This document shows positions 8,195-16,781 of a stretch of DNA of 64,000 bases, piece after piece. The translations under genes were made by a program, and so were the position numbers. The stretch's first letter is position 1; each line of letters opens with the position of its first letter. The notes under the pieces were generated by a model. That model had not been told where the DNA came from and ran no database searches. It saw only the letters and a program-made list of their open reading frames with translations. Origin of the DNA: JACKII01 sp041687435 (GTDB lineage: Bacteria; Pseudomonadota; Alphaproteobacteria; Bin95); contig JAWLBX010000003.1 of the NCBI GenBank assembly GCA_041687435.1, forward strand, positions 62,001 through 126,000, in the 5' to 3' direction.

Positions 8195-9064
8195 ATGCAG
8201 ATTGATGCAATCGAGGGCAGCTTCGCCCGGGAAGCAAAAGGCGCGCAGCTTTGGCATCCGCTGGTGCCAGCCGATCGGGCGGCGCTTTTGAAGGCCTACC
8301 GCGAGAGTGGCGTGTTGGTGTTCCGGCGGCAGGCGCTGTCGGAGGAGGAGCTGGTAGCGTTTGGGCGGATGGTTGGCGCGCCCAGCATCTATGCGGAAAC
8401 CGCCTGGCTCTCGGCAACGCCGGAGGTGATCATTCTGTCGAACCTGTTGTCATCTGACGGCAAGCTGCTGGGCGGGCTCGCCAACAACAGGCTCGATTGG
8501 CACACGGACCAGAGCTATTACGCGGAGCCGGTGACCGGCTGCTTCCTCTACGGCGTCGAACTGCCCGCGGAAGGCGGCGAGACGAGTTGGGCCAGCCTCT
8601 ATACGGCATACGAGACACTGCCGCCGGAACTGAAGAAGGCGGTGGATGGCGCGGTCGGCACGTTCAGTTTCGCCGCCCGGGTCGGCGGGCGCAACCGCAA
8701 GACCAACGACAACCACGACAGCGAGCGACGCATCCGCGAGACGCCGGACGTGAAGCACCCTCTCGTCAACGTCCACCCCAAAACCGGGCGGCGGGCGCTG
8801 TTCATCGATCCGAACACCGTTTCCGGCATCTACGGCATGCCGGATGGCGAGGCGCAAGACCTCCTGGCCAAGTTGCTGGCGCATACAATCAGGCCGGAAA
8901 ATGTTTACGATCACGACTGGCAGCCGGGCGATTTGGTGCTGTGGGACAATGCCGTCGTTCTGCACAAGCGCGAAGGCTTCCCCAGCGAGTGCTCGCGGCT
9001 GATGAAACGTATGATCGTGAAGCTGGACCCTGCGGAGCACATCATTCCGCCGGTAGTGCAGTAG
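8195..9064 (+). CDS. TauD/TfdA-family 2-oxoglutarate dioxygenase
   Basis: This 289-residue Fe(II)/2-oxoglutarate dioxygenase has the metal triad His103-x-Asp105 (in WHTDQSY) and His257 (in VVLHKREGF). The co-substrate Arg region SRLMKRM follows. TauD-family enzymes hydroxylate sulfonates, phenoxyacetates or small acids; the substrate here is unknown. It is read rightward, divergent from the GMC oxidoreductase, with about 170 bases between the starts for both promoters. No partner gene is obvious. It ends 20 bases from the convergent PNPOx-like gene. Confidence 0.92.
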   Translation: MQIDAIEGSFAREAKGAQLWHPLVPADRAALLKAYRESGVLVFRRQALSEEELVAFGRMVGAPSIYAETAWLSATPEVIILSNLLSSDGKLLGGLANNRLDWHTDQSYYAEPVTGCFLYGVELPAEGGETSWASLYTAYETLPPELKKAVDGAVGTFSFAARVGGRNRKTNDNHDSERRIRETPDVKHPLVNVHPKTGRRALFIDPNTVSGIYGMPDGEAQDLLAKLLAHTIRPENVYDHDWQPGDLVLWDNAVVLHKREGFPSECSRLMKRMIVKLDPAEHIIPPVVQ

Positions 9065-9083
9065 GATTGAGCTGTCTGCGCTT

Positions 9084-9461
9084 TTAGCTTGCGCGCCGTA
9101 TCGGCTGGCAATCGGCAGTACACGGGCCTTCCCGGGTTTCGTCGCGCGGGCCTGCGCGGTGAAAGACCGATTTGGTGAGGGCAATTTTCGCCGTCGTCAC
9201 ACCGGCCACCGTTTCTGCCATGCTGGCCGTCCCGTTTGCGATCAGGGCATAACCGCCCTTCTCTGGCGGTGCCCAAAACAGAGAGACATGCGGCTCGCTT
9301 GCAATGTTCTTGCCTGCACTTCGGCTCAGCGCGCAGGTAACGGTGTTGCCGTGCAACCGGACGCGAACGCTGCTGGTGTGCGGGCCATCCGGCCCGACGG
9401 TGAGCAGGAAGGCTTCGTCACCATATTGTGCAATGGCGTCTTCCAGTCGGGGTGCCTGCAT
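9084..9461 (-). CDS. Pyridoxamine 5'-phosphate oxidase-like split-barrel protein
   Basis: At 125 residues this is a short flavin or F420 split-barrel protein. Recognisable parts are FLLTVGPDGPHTSSVRVR, the strand GNTVTCALSRSAGKNIASEPHVSLFW and GYALIANGTASM. It is shorter than true PdxH, lacks its C-terminal PLP-binding extension, and more likely binds FMN, F420 or haem. The ATG at 9461 has GGAG upstream (ggagaaaaagcaATG). The AT-rich stretch 9490-9530 upstream is a plausible promoter region for this leftward gene. Confidence 0.75.
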   Translation of the reverse strand: MQAPRLEDAIAQYGDEAFLLTVGPDGPHTSSVRVRLHGNTVTCALSRSAGKNIASEPHVSLFWAPPEKGGYALIANGTASMAETVAGVTTAKIALTKSVFHRAGPRDETREGPCTADCQPIRRAS

Positions 9462-9661
9462 TGCTTTTTCTCCAAAAGGGACAGGGAACAGTCTGAACCT
9501 ATAATTATGTATTAATAATGCATATTAAAGCCAAAGAGCGATCCATCCCTCCCTCCGGCCTGCGGCGTGGGCGCGCGGAGAAGCGGTCTGCGGCAGACCC
9601 TTGCGGCCTGTTCCGACCGGGGACATGATTGCGCAGTTGTCATTGGGAAGGATCGCAATTC

Positions 9662-10690
9662 ATGGCCGAAAAATCGGGCGCCAATATGGGCCACACCGCA
9701 CCGGACGATGCTTGGCTGGCGCAAGTGCAGGAGGGCGCCTTGGAGCCGGATCTGCCAATCGTCGACCCGCACCATCACCTGTGGATGCGCAACGGCTACC
9801 GCTATCTGATCCCGGAATTCATGGCGGATGCGGCCAGCGGCCATAACATCGTCTCTACAGTGTTCGCGGAGTGCCATTCCATGTACCGCCCGGACGGACC
9901 GGAGGGGGAGCGTCCGCTGGGTGAGACCGAGTTTGTCGCCGGCTGTGCGGCGATGGCGGCGAGCGGTGCCTTCGGTCCTGCCAAAGCCTGCGCCGCCATG
10001 TTCGGGCGGGTGGACATGCCGCTGGGCCCTGCCGTGCGGCCGTTGCTGGAAAAGCACGTGGAGCGTGCGGGCGGGCGCTTCCGCGGCGTGCGCTATTCCA
10101 CCGGCTGGGACGCAAGCGAGCGTATTCCGAACGTGGCTCCGGCAGAGCACATGCTGCTCGACCCGGCCGTGGTCCAGGCGGCGGGCGTGCTGGCGGACAT
10201 GAACCTGTCCCTCGATGTCTGGCTCTACCACCCGCAATTGCCAGACGTAGCAGCGTTGGCGGACAAGCTGCCGAACCTGACCATCGTCCTCAACCATGTT
10301 GGCAGCCCGATCCTGGGCGGTCCCTATCGCGATCGGCGGGACGAGGTATTTGCCGACTGGCAGAAAGGTATCGCCGACGTCGCGAGACGCGGGAATGTCT
10401 ATTGCAAGCTGGGCGCGCTGCCGATCCGCGGCCCGGCCTTTGCGGGCGACAAGTCGCTGCCGCCGGGGTCGGAGGAGATTGCCGAGGCCTGGGCGCCGTG
10501 GCTGAACGTCTGCATTGAGGCGTTCAGTCCGGCGCGCTGCATGTTCGAGAGCAACTTCCCGGTGCAAAAGCGCTGGTCCAGCTATCAGACCACCTGGAAC
10601 GCCTTCAAACGCATCGCCGCAGGAGCATCGGCGGATGAGAAGCGCAATTTGTTTTCCGGAGCGGCTGAACGGGCCTACCGGATGGGTTAG
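9662..10690 (+). CDS. Amidohydrolase family 2 (TIM-barrel) metal hydrolase
   Basis: This 342-residue protein shows the amidohydrolase_2 pattern. The metal-binding DPHHHLW is near residue 37. A long barrel with FRGVRYSTGWD, LDVWLYHPQL and LTIVLNHVGSP follows, then YCKLGALPI and CMFESNFPVQ with an acidic or substrate-binding end. Related enzymes hydrolyse lactones, such as 2-pyrone-4,6-dicarboxylate, or decarboxylate aromatic acids. The substrate is not determined. The ATG at 9662 is preceded by AAGGA. The stop overlaps by four bases the end of a small convergent ORF. Confidence 0.88.
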   Translation: MAEKSGANMGHTAPDDAWLAQVQEGALEPDLPIVDPHHHLWMRNGYRYLIPEFMADAASGHNIVSTVFAECHSMYRPDGPEGERPLGETEFVAGCAAMAASGAFGPAKACAAMFGRVDMPLGPAVRPLLEKHVERAGGRFRGVRYSTGWDASERIPNVAPAEHMLLDPAVVQAAGVLADMNLSLDVWLYHPQLPDVAALADKLPNLTIVLNHVGSPILGGPYRDRRDEVFADWQKGIADVARRGNVYCKLGALPIRGPAFAGDKSLPPGSEEIAEAWAPWLNVCIEAFSPARCMFESNFPVQKRWSSYQTTWNAFKRIAAGASADEKRNLFSGAAERAYRMG

Positions 10691-10875
10691 GCCGGGCGGA
10701 ACAGGTTGAGGTCGGCGTCCGGGAACAGGTCGGCGATGGTGTCGCGGCAGTGTTTCGCTGCGTCGCCGTTTGTCGCCTCCGGCAGCAGGGTCTGCTGCCG
10801 GCCCCAGCACCCGCGGGATGCCAGGAGACGCTCGATATAGGCCGGGAAATCGTAGCCAGTCTGCGCCAAGCGCAC
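10687..10875 (-). CDS. Small protein of unknown family
   Basis: This 62-codon frame starts at a GTG and ends YDFPAYIERLLASRGCWGRQ, EATNGDAAKHCRDTIADLFP and ADLNLFRPA. The composition looks like a real soluble protein rather than a shadow. The open frame continues upstream past the GTG to a TGA that overlaps the end of the carboxylase gene, without an ATG, so the true start is uncertain. It follows the carboxylase on the same strand and may be translated from the same message. I do not recognise the family. Confidence 0.45.
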   Translation of the reverse strand: MRLAQTGYDFPAYIERLLASRGCWGRQQTLLPEATNGDAAKHCRDTIADLFPDADLNLFRPA

Positions 10876-10945
10876 ACATAGAAAGCCCGAATGCTCGCAA
10901 TGGCTGTCGGTGGCCGCCCTTTTCCGTTCACCTTCGGGGGCGGAG

Positions 10946-13900
10946 CTACCAAGAATCGATCATCGGCCGCCGTTTCTTCTCCCCCGGCGCGGGCCGGCGG
11001 ATGGAGGCGAGCAGGTTCACCACCCATTTGCGGGTGTCGGCCGGGTCGATCACCTCGTCGATGGAGAAGTTGGTGGTGCGGTTGATGGCCTTGCCGGATT
11101 CGTAGAGTTCGGCGACCAGCTTTTCGAACAGTTGCCGGCGCTCTTCCGGGTCCGCGACCGCCTCCAGTTCGGCCCGGTAGCCGAGCTTTACCTGCCCTTC
11201 AATGCCCATCGGCGCAAACTCTCCGGTTGGCCAGGCGATGTAGAAATAGGGGAAGCGCAGGTTACCGCCCGCCATCGCGCTCTGGCCAAGCCCGTAGGCC
11301 TTGCGCGTAATCACCGTGAAATAGGGAACGCTCAGGTTGGCGCTGGTCACGAACATGCGCGCAGCGTGCCGCACCAGCGCGGTTTTTTCGATCTCTGGTC
11401 CGACCATTATGCCGGGGGTATCGCACAGGTGCACAATCGGAATGTCGAAGGCGTCGCAGATCTGCATAAAGCGCGCGCCCTTGTCGGACCCATCGCTGTC
11501 GATGGCACCGCCCAAGTGCTTCGGATCGTTGGCGATAATGCCGACGGCGCGCCCCTCCAGCCGGATCAGGCAGGTGACGATGGTCTGGCCGAAATCCTTG
11601 CGCAGTTCCAGCACCGAATCCTCGTCCGCCAGGGTCTCGATCACGTCGCGAATTTCGTAAATACGCAGCCGGTTTTCCGGGACGATGTGGCGCATCCGGC
11701 GCTGGTCTGGCGCCTTCCACTCCTTTAACGGCCCCTGGAAGTAGGAGAGGTACTTCTTGGCGACCGCTACCGCCTCGGCCTCATTCTCGACCAGTATATC
11801 GATGACGCCGTTTTTCGACTGCACGTCCGAAGGCCCGATATCCTCCGGCGCGAACACGCCGAGGCCGCCGCCCTCCACCATGGCCGGGCCGCCCATGCCG
11901 ATATTGGCGTCGCGGGTCGCGATCACCACGTCCGACGCGCCGACCAGCGACGCGTTGCCGGCAAAGCATCGGCCGGCGACGATGCAGACAATCGGCACAT
12001 GGCCCGACAGCTTCATGAAGTGGTGGAACGTATCCATGCCGACGAAGCCGCCATAATCGTCGTCACCCGGCCGGCCGCCGCCGCCCTCGGCAAACAGGAT
12101 GACCGGCATCTTGCCATCGTCGGCGATATCGATGCCCTTGTCTGTTTTCCAATGGTTGTGCACGCCCTGGGTGCCTGCAAACACGGTGTAGTCATAGGCG
12201 AGCACGACCACGCGTGATTCCGGGTCGCCGAACTGGTCGTCATTCACCTGGCCAACGCCGACGATGATGCCATCGGCGGGGCTGCGGGTCAGCAGGTCGT
12301 CCAGCCCGCGGCGGCGGACCTGGGCAGCGACCACCATGGAGCCGTATTCGATGAAAGTCTCCGGGTTAACCAAGTCGTAGACGTTTTCTCGTGCGGTGCG
12401 GTGGCCGGTCTTGCGCCGCCGTGCAACCGCCTGGGGCCGGTTTTCGTCATAGATCAGGGATTTGCGCTCAAGCACCTCCGCCAGGTCTGGTCGGATGTGG
12501 TCCAGGTCGACCTCCTCGGCTACCGTTTCCATCTCCGCCGCCGCGTCGGATGGCTCCAGCGTGATGAGAAGCTGGTCTTCCCATAGCGTGTCCCCCGGCT
12601 CGACATGGATGGCGCGAACGATTCCCGCGGTCTCCGCCTTGATTTCGTGCTCCATCTTCATGGCTTCCATGATGACGAGCTGCTGGGACCGGGGAACAAC
12701 GTCACCTTCCGCAACGGCAATAGAAAGGATGGTGCCTTGCAAGGGCGCGCGAACGGCGATCATCCCCTCTGCCAGCTCCTCTGTAGCCGGCCCGCGTGCA
12801 GCCATACCCTGGCGAGTTTCCGCCTGACCGAAGGCTAGCACAGCCAGGGGATCGGAGGCATCTACCTTGGCGCCGGCACGCCCGGGGCGCACGGGGGCGC
12901 TTCCTGCCTCTGTCGTCGGGGCGAAATAGAGGTGTGGGTGATGCGCGTCGGCCCCCTGGACCAAAGCGGCGGCGTGCTCCTCCACATAGCCGGTGTGGGC
13001 TTCGCCGGCGGCCACGCCTGCATTGCGTAGCAGGTTTTGCAGGAAGGGCACGTTGGTTGGTGCACCGGCGATATGGAACTCGCAGAGCGCGCGGTAGCCC
13101 TTGGCCAGGACGTCCGGCAGCTTCTGGCTGCTGGTGTGTACGATCAGCTTGGCCAGAAGCGAGTCGTAAGCCGGGTTGGTGCGGTAGCCGACATAGCCGT
13201 AATGGTCGACGCGGATGCCGCGGCCGGACGGCGGTTCGAACGCGGTTAGGACGCCGCCACCTGGCCGGGCCTCGCCATCCTGCTGCATGGTCTCGGTGTT
13301 GACGCGCAACTGCATGGCCATGCCGCGCGGGCTGGGCACTCGGTCGCGGGTCAGGCCCAGGTCGGCAAGGGTCTGGCCACCGGCGATTTGCAATTGCAGT
13401 TCGACCAGGTTAAGGCCGGTCACCTCTTCCGTAACGGTATGTTCGACCTGGAGCCTGGGGTTGGCCTCGATGAAGAAGAATTCACCGTTTTCCATATCCA
13501 CCAGGAATTCGATCGTGCCGAGATTTTTATACTGCGCTGCCGTCGCCAGCCGCATCGCCGCCTCCAGGAGCCGGTCGCGCAGCGCCGGGGCCAGATCGGG
13601 GGCCGGGGCGATCTCTACGATTTTCTGACGCCGTCGCTGCAGCGAGCAATCACGCTCCCAAAGGTGTGAGACTTCCTGCCCGTCGCCGATTATCTGCACT
13701 TCGATGTGGCGCGCGCGGCGGACCAGGCGCTCGACGTAAAGGGCCCCATTGCCGAAGCCAGACTGTGCCTCCGACTGGCTGCGGGCGAACGCTTCCTCCA
13801 GGCCGGCTGGGTCCAACACCGGGCGCATGCCACGGCCACCGCCGCCAGCAACCGCCTTGACCATGACTGCGCCGCCGGGCCCGAGATCGGCGAGAAAGGC

Positions 13901-14332
13901 GCGCGCTTCATCGAGAGAGGTCGGCGCGGCGGTACCCGGCAACGTCGGCACGTCCTGTTCCGTGGCAAGGCGGCGGGCGGCATGCTTGTCGCCGAACAGT
14001 TCCAAAGCCTCCGGCGATGGGCCAACGAATGTCACGCCAGCAGCAGCACAGGCGCGCGCAAACCCGGCATTTTCTGACAGGAAGCCATAGCCGGGATGAA
14101 TGGCGGTCGCCCCGATGTCCCTGGCGGCGGCGAGGATTGCGTCTCCATCCAGATAGGCGGCAACGCCACGGCCAGGCAGTTGTACCGCCTCATCCGCCTT
14201 GCGGGTGTGCAGGCTGCCGGCGTCGTCGGCGGGATAGACTGCGACAGCCGGCAGGCCGAACTCGGCGGCGGCGCGGAAGATGCGCGTGGCGATCTCGCCG
14301 CGATTTGCGACGAGCAGTTTTCCTTGGATCAT
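10946..14332 (-). CDS. Single-chain acyl-CoA carboxylase (BC-BCCP-CT fusion)
   Basis: The 1,128-residue polypeptide carries every activity of a biotin-dependent acyl-CoA carboxylase. The N-terminal biotin carboxylase runs over about residues 1-450, with ATP-grasp KAVAGGGGRGM near 159-169 and EANPRLQVEHTVTEE near 289-303. A biotinyl domain follows with EAMKMEHE, biotin on about Lys559. The C-terminal carboxyltransferase covers about 600-1128 and includes AEGGGGRPGDDDYGG and GRCFAGNASLVGAS. The size and order match single-chain long-chain acyl-CoA carboxylases. The product would be a malonyl- or alkylmalonyl-CoA in the cytoplasm. It lies leftward behind an SMP-30-like gene. Acyl chain preference cannot be read from the sequence. 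Confidence 0.93.
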   Translation of the reverse strand: MIQGKLLVANRGEIATRIFRAAAEFGLPAVAVYPADDAGSLHTRKADEAVQLPGRGVAAYLDGDAILAAARDIGATAIHPGYGFLSENAGFARACAAAGVTFVGPSPEALELFGDKHAARRLATEQDVPTLPGTAAPTSLDEARAFLADLGPGGAVMVKAVAGGGGRGMRPVLDPAGLEEAFARSQSEAQSGFGNGALYVERLVRRARHIEVQIIGDGQEVSHLWERDCSLQRRRQKIVEIAPAPDLAPALRDRLLEAAMRLATAAQYKNLGTIEFLVDMENGEFFFIEANPRLQVEHTVTEEVTGLNLVELQLQIAGGQTLADLGLTRDRVPSPRGMAMQLRVNTETMQQDGEARPGGGVLTAFEPPSGRGIRVDHYGYVGYRTNPAYDSLLAKLIVHTSSQKLPDVLAKGYRALCEFHIAGAPTNVPFLQNLLRNAGVAAGEAHTGYVEEHAAALVQGADAHHPHLYFAPTTEAGSAPVRPGRAGAKVDASDPLAVLAFGQAETRQGMAARGPATEELAEGMIAVRAPLQGTILSIAVAEGDVVPRSQQLVIMEAMKMEHEIKAETAGIVRAIHVEPGDTLWEDQLLITLEPSDAAAEMETVAEEVDLDHIRPDLAEVLERKSLIYDENRPQAVARRRKTGHRTARENVYDLVNPETFIEYGSMVVAAQVRRRGLDDLLTRSPADGIIVGVGQVNDDQFGDPESRVVVLAYDYTVFAGTQGVHNHWKTDKGIDIADDGKMPVILFAEGGGGRPGDDDYGGFVGMDTFHHFMKLSGHVPIVCIVAGRCFAGNASLVGASDVVIATRDANIGMGGPAMVEGGGLGVFAPEDIGPSDVQSKNGVIDILVENEAEAVAVAKKYLSYFQGPLKEWKAPDQRRMRHIVPENRLRIYEIRDVIETLADEDSVLELRKDFGQTIVTCLIRLEGRAVGIIANDPKHLGGAIDSDGSDKGARFMQICDAFDIPIVHLCDTPGIMVGPEIEKTALVRHAARMFVTSANLSVPYFTVITRKAYGLGQSAMAGGNLRFPYFYIAWPTGEFAPMGIEGQVKLGYRAELEAVADPEERRQLFEKLVAELYESGKAINRTTNFSIDEVIDPADTRKWVVNLLASIRRPAPGEKKRRPMIDSW

Positions 14333-14405
14333 GGCGGTATGGGCCCTTTGGGCTGAGGTCGGTTACTGTTGGGCAGGCTCCGGCGCGGTTTATCGCACCC
14401 GCTGC

Positions 14406-15332
14406 TCAGGTGTTCAGAAAGTTCAGCGGCAGGCCGGGCCGCGGCCATTCCATTGCTACCAGCCGCCCGGTGGAGCTGAGCGTGATGTAGGCGGTGCGCA
14501 GGTTCGGGCCGCCAAAGCAGATGTTGGTGGTCGCATGATCCGGCATTGGCACATGCTCTGCCTTGGAACCGTCTGGGGCGATTACGGTGATGCCGCCATT
14601 GTGGATGGTGGCGACGCAGACATTGCCGGCGCCATCCACTGCCAGCGAGTCATACATCTGATAGCCGCCGGGTGCAGAGATTAGACGTCCTGCCTCCATC
14701 CGCGCCGGCACTTTTGGCGCCTCGACCCGGCCCGGCTCCGCCAGCTTGTAGGCCCAGACGCGGCCCGCATGCGTCTCGGCGATGTAAAGCTCGGTCTCGT
14801 CGGGGGAGAGACCAATGCCGTTCGGATCGTCGAACGGAAAGATCGCCTCGACGATGTGGCTGCCGTCAGCCTTGGCGTAGTAGATACCGGTCACATCCCG
14901 GTCGCGGCGCCGGCGCTTTCCATGGTCGGTAAACCAGAAACCGCCGTGGCGGTCGAACACCAGGTCGTTCGGGCCTTTCAGCGGCTCGCCGTTGCATTCG
15001 GTATAGAGCACCTCGACCTTGCCGGTCGCCAGGTCGATGCGCTCGATCCGGCCGCCGGCATAGTCCTCCGCCTGGCCGATGGGCAACAACCGGCCATTGC
15101 GCTCCAGAAAGCGCAGGCCGCCATTGTTGCAGACATAGCACTTGCCGTCCGGCCCGATGGCGGCGCCGTTTGGCCCGCCGCCTGGCTCCGCCACGATGGT
15201 TTTCGTGCCATCCGGCGCAACCTTGGTGAGCCGGCCGGCGGCGATCTCCACCAGGATCACGTCGCCATTCGGCAGCGCAATCGGCCCTTCAGGAAAGCGG
15301 AGGCCGTCGGTGATAATGCTGATGTCGGGCAT
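14406..15332 (-). CDS. SMP-30/gluconolactonase-family lactonase
   Basis: This 308-residue six-bladed beta-propeller shows recurring blade motifs. They include GLRFPEGPIALPNGDVILVE, GPNGAAIGPDGKCYVCNN, GPNDLVFDRHGGFWFTD with the metal-binding Asn-Asp, PNGIGLSPDETELYIAET and DSLAVDGAGNVCVA. Family members hydrolyse sugar or other lactones using Ca2+ or Zn2+. The ATG at 15332 gives MPDISIITDG. Further upstream codons are open but unlike the family. It precedes the acyl-CoA carboxylase by 73 bases on the same strand, so the two may share a transcript, but no pathway link is known. Confidence 0.88.
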   Translation of the reverse strand: MPDISIITDGLRFPEGPIALPNGDVILVEIAAGRLTKVAPDGTKTIVAEPGGGPNGAAIGPDGKCYVCNNGGLRFLERNGRLLPIGQAEDYAGGRIERIDLATGKVEVLYTECNGEPLKGPNDLVFDRHGGFWFTDHGKRRRRDRDVTGIYYAKADGSHIVEAIFPFDDPNGIGLSPDETELYIAETHAGRVWAYKLAEPGRVEAPKVPARMEAGRLISAPGGYQMYDSLAVDGAGNVCVATIHNGGITVIAPDGSKAEHVPMPDHATTNICFGGPNLRTAYITLSSTGRLVAMEWPRPGLPLNFLNT

Positions 15333-15495
15333 GGCATTGGTCCTGTGGGCGAAATCGGTTTGGCCGCGATTGCAGCCCACCGAATGCCGCCTTGTCCAGT
15401 GCGAAAGTCGCATCAGCGGCCAGTATCCGCCCGGGGCTGGACGACGTGCAGCGCCTCGCGCATGCTGCGGCAGCCGTTTCGTGGAGATACCCGTC

Positions 15496-16740
15496 ATGTT
15501 CGACCGCCTCGCCAACGCCCTGGATGGCAACCCGGCGCTCGCCCGCCGCTGCCGCGTCCTGCCGCTGATCATCGGGGTGGTCGCCGACGGAGACATATGG
15601 ACGGTCGAAACAGGTGGCGACGGGCTGGCGGTCCGCAAAGGCGCAGCGGCCCAGGCAGACTTCACGATTGCTGGCCCCGCCGCAGCCTGGAAGGCTTTCG
15701 CAGAGCCCGTCCCCGCCATCGGCTATCAAAGTGTCGTTGGTATGGTCCGCGTCGGGCATCTGACGCTGGATGGCGACCTGCTGGCCTTTGCCCGCACCGA
15801 AATTCTGCTGGAACAATTGTTCGCCAGCCTCCGCGACGCTCCGCCGGAACCCGTGCCGCAGCCGGTTGGCGAGCCTTGGATCGAGCCTGCCATCGGCCGC
15901 TACCTGCACCTGGATATCGCGGGGCTACCGCACCGGCTCTATTTTGAGGAAGCCGGACCGGCGGATGGCATTCCTTTGCTTTGCCTGCACACGGCCGGCG
16001 CGGACGGTCGGCAATATCGCGGCCTGCTGAACGACCCCGCGGTGACGAAAACCCACCGCGTCATCGCATTTGACATGCCCTGGCACGGTAAATCCTCACC
16101 GCCGCAGGGGTATGAGCGCATCGACTACAAACTGACCACAGACCGTTACATGGACATGGTCATGGCGGTGGTGCGCTCGCTGAAGCTGGATCGACCAATC
16201 GTCATGGGCTGTTCCATCGGTGGCCGCGCGGTAATGCATCTGGCGCTTCGCCATGGCCAGGCGTTGCGGGCGGTCATCGGCTTGCAATCCTCTGCCGCGC
16301 CCGACCCGGGCAAGGTCGGTAAGCTCTACGAACTGGCTGCGACCTGGCGGCTGGATGTGCACGGCGGCGAGGCCAGCGCCGGCTCCGTTGCCTGCCTGAT
16401 GGCACCGGATGCACCTGCCGCCGACCGGTGGGAGACGCTGTGGCACTACATGACCAGCGGTCCCGGCGTGTTCTATGGCGACATTCACTACTACAGCGTC
16501 GAAGGACTGATGACCGAGGCGGAAGCCGAGGTGCTCCAGACCAGCCCGTGCCCAATCTACATGCTGACCGGCGATTATGATCTGTCTGCCACACCAGCGC
16601 TCTCCCAGGCGCTGGCTGACCGCATCAAGCCTGTGCATTTCGAGATAATGCATGGCCTGGGCCACTTCCCGATGTCGGAAAGCCCTGAACGGTTTCTGCA
16701 ATACCTGCGTCCGGTGCTGGACAAGATCGCGGGCAAATAG
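15496..16740 (+). CDS. Alpha/beta hydrolase with N-terminal SCP2-like domain
   Basis: The 414-residue product appears to be a fusion. Residues 1 to about 115 read like a sterol-carrier/SCP2-type domain (WTVETGGDGLAVRKGAAAQADFTIAGPAAAWKAF, then GHLTLDGDLLAFAR). From about 130 onward it is an alpha/beta hydrolase with LLCLHTAGADGRQYR, DMPWHGKSSPP, nucleophile motif MGCSIGG, GDYD and GLGHFPM as the catalytic His. The ATG at 15496 has GGAG nine bases upstream. It is the first of three consecutive rightward hydrolases. A lipid-like substrate is a guess from the SCP2-like domain. Confidence 0.85.
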   Translation: MFDRLANALDGNPALARRCRVLPLIIGVVADGDIWTVETGGDGLAVRKGAAAQADFTIAGPAAAWKAFAEPVPAIGYQSVVGMVRVGHLTLDGDLLAFARTEILLEQLFASLRDAPPEPVPQPVGEPWIEPAIGRYLHLDIAGLPHRLYFEEAGPADGIPLLCLHTAGADGRQYRGLLNDPAVTKTHRVIAFDMPWHGKSSPPQGYERIDYKLTTDRYMDMVMAVVRSLKLDRPIVMGCSIGGRAVMHLALRHGQALRAVIGLQSSAAPDPGKVGKLYELAATWRLDVHGGEASAGSVACLMAPDAPAADRWETLWHYMTSGPGVFYGDIHYYSVEGLMTEAEAEVLQTSPCPIYMLTGDYDLSATPALSQALADRIKPVHFEIMHGLGHFPMSESPERFLQYLRPVLDKIAGK

Positions 16741-16781
16741 GAGTTTTGGCGGCTACACGAACGACAGTCGGAGGAACCGTG

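Noticed and set aside
9512..10900. Long leftward open frame (462 codons) opposite the amidohydrolase
   Set aside because: It is the shadow of the rightward amidohydrolase, which shows clear metal-binding motifs; the leftward product is Arg/His-rich with no family pattern.
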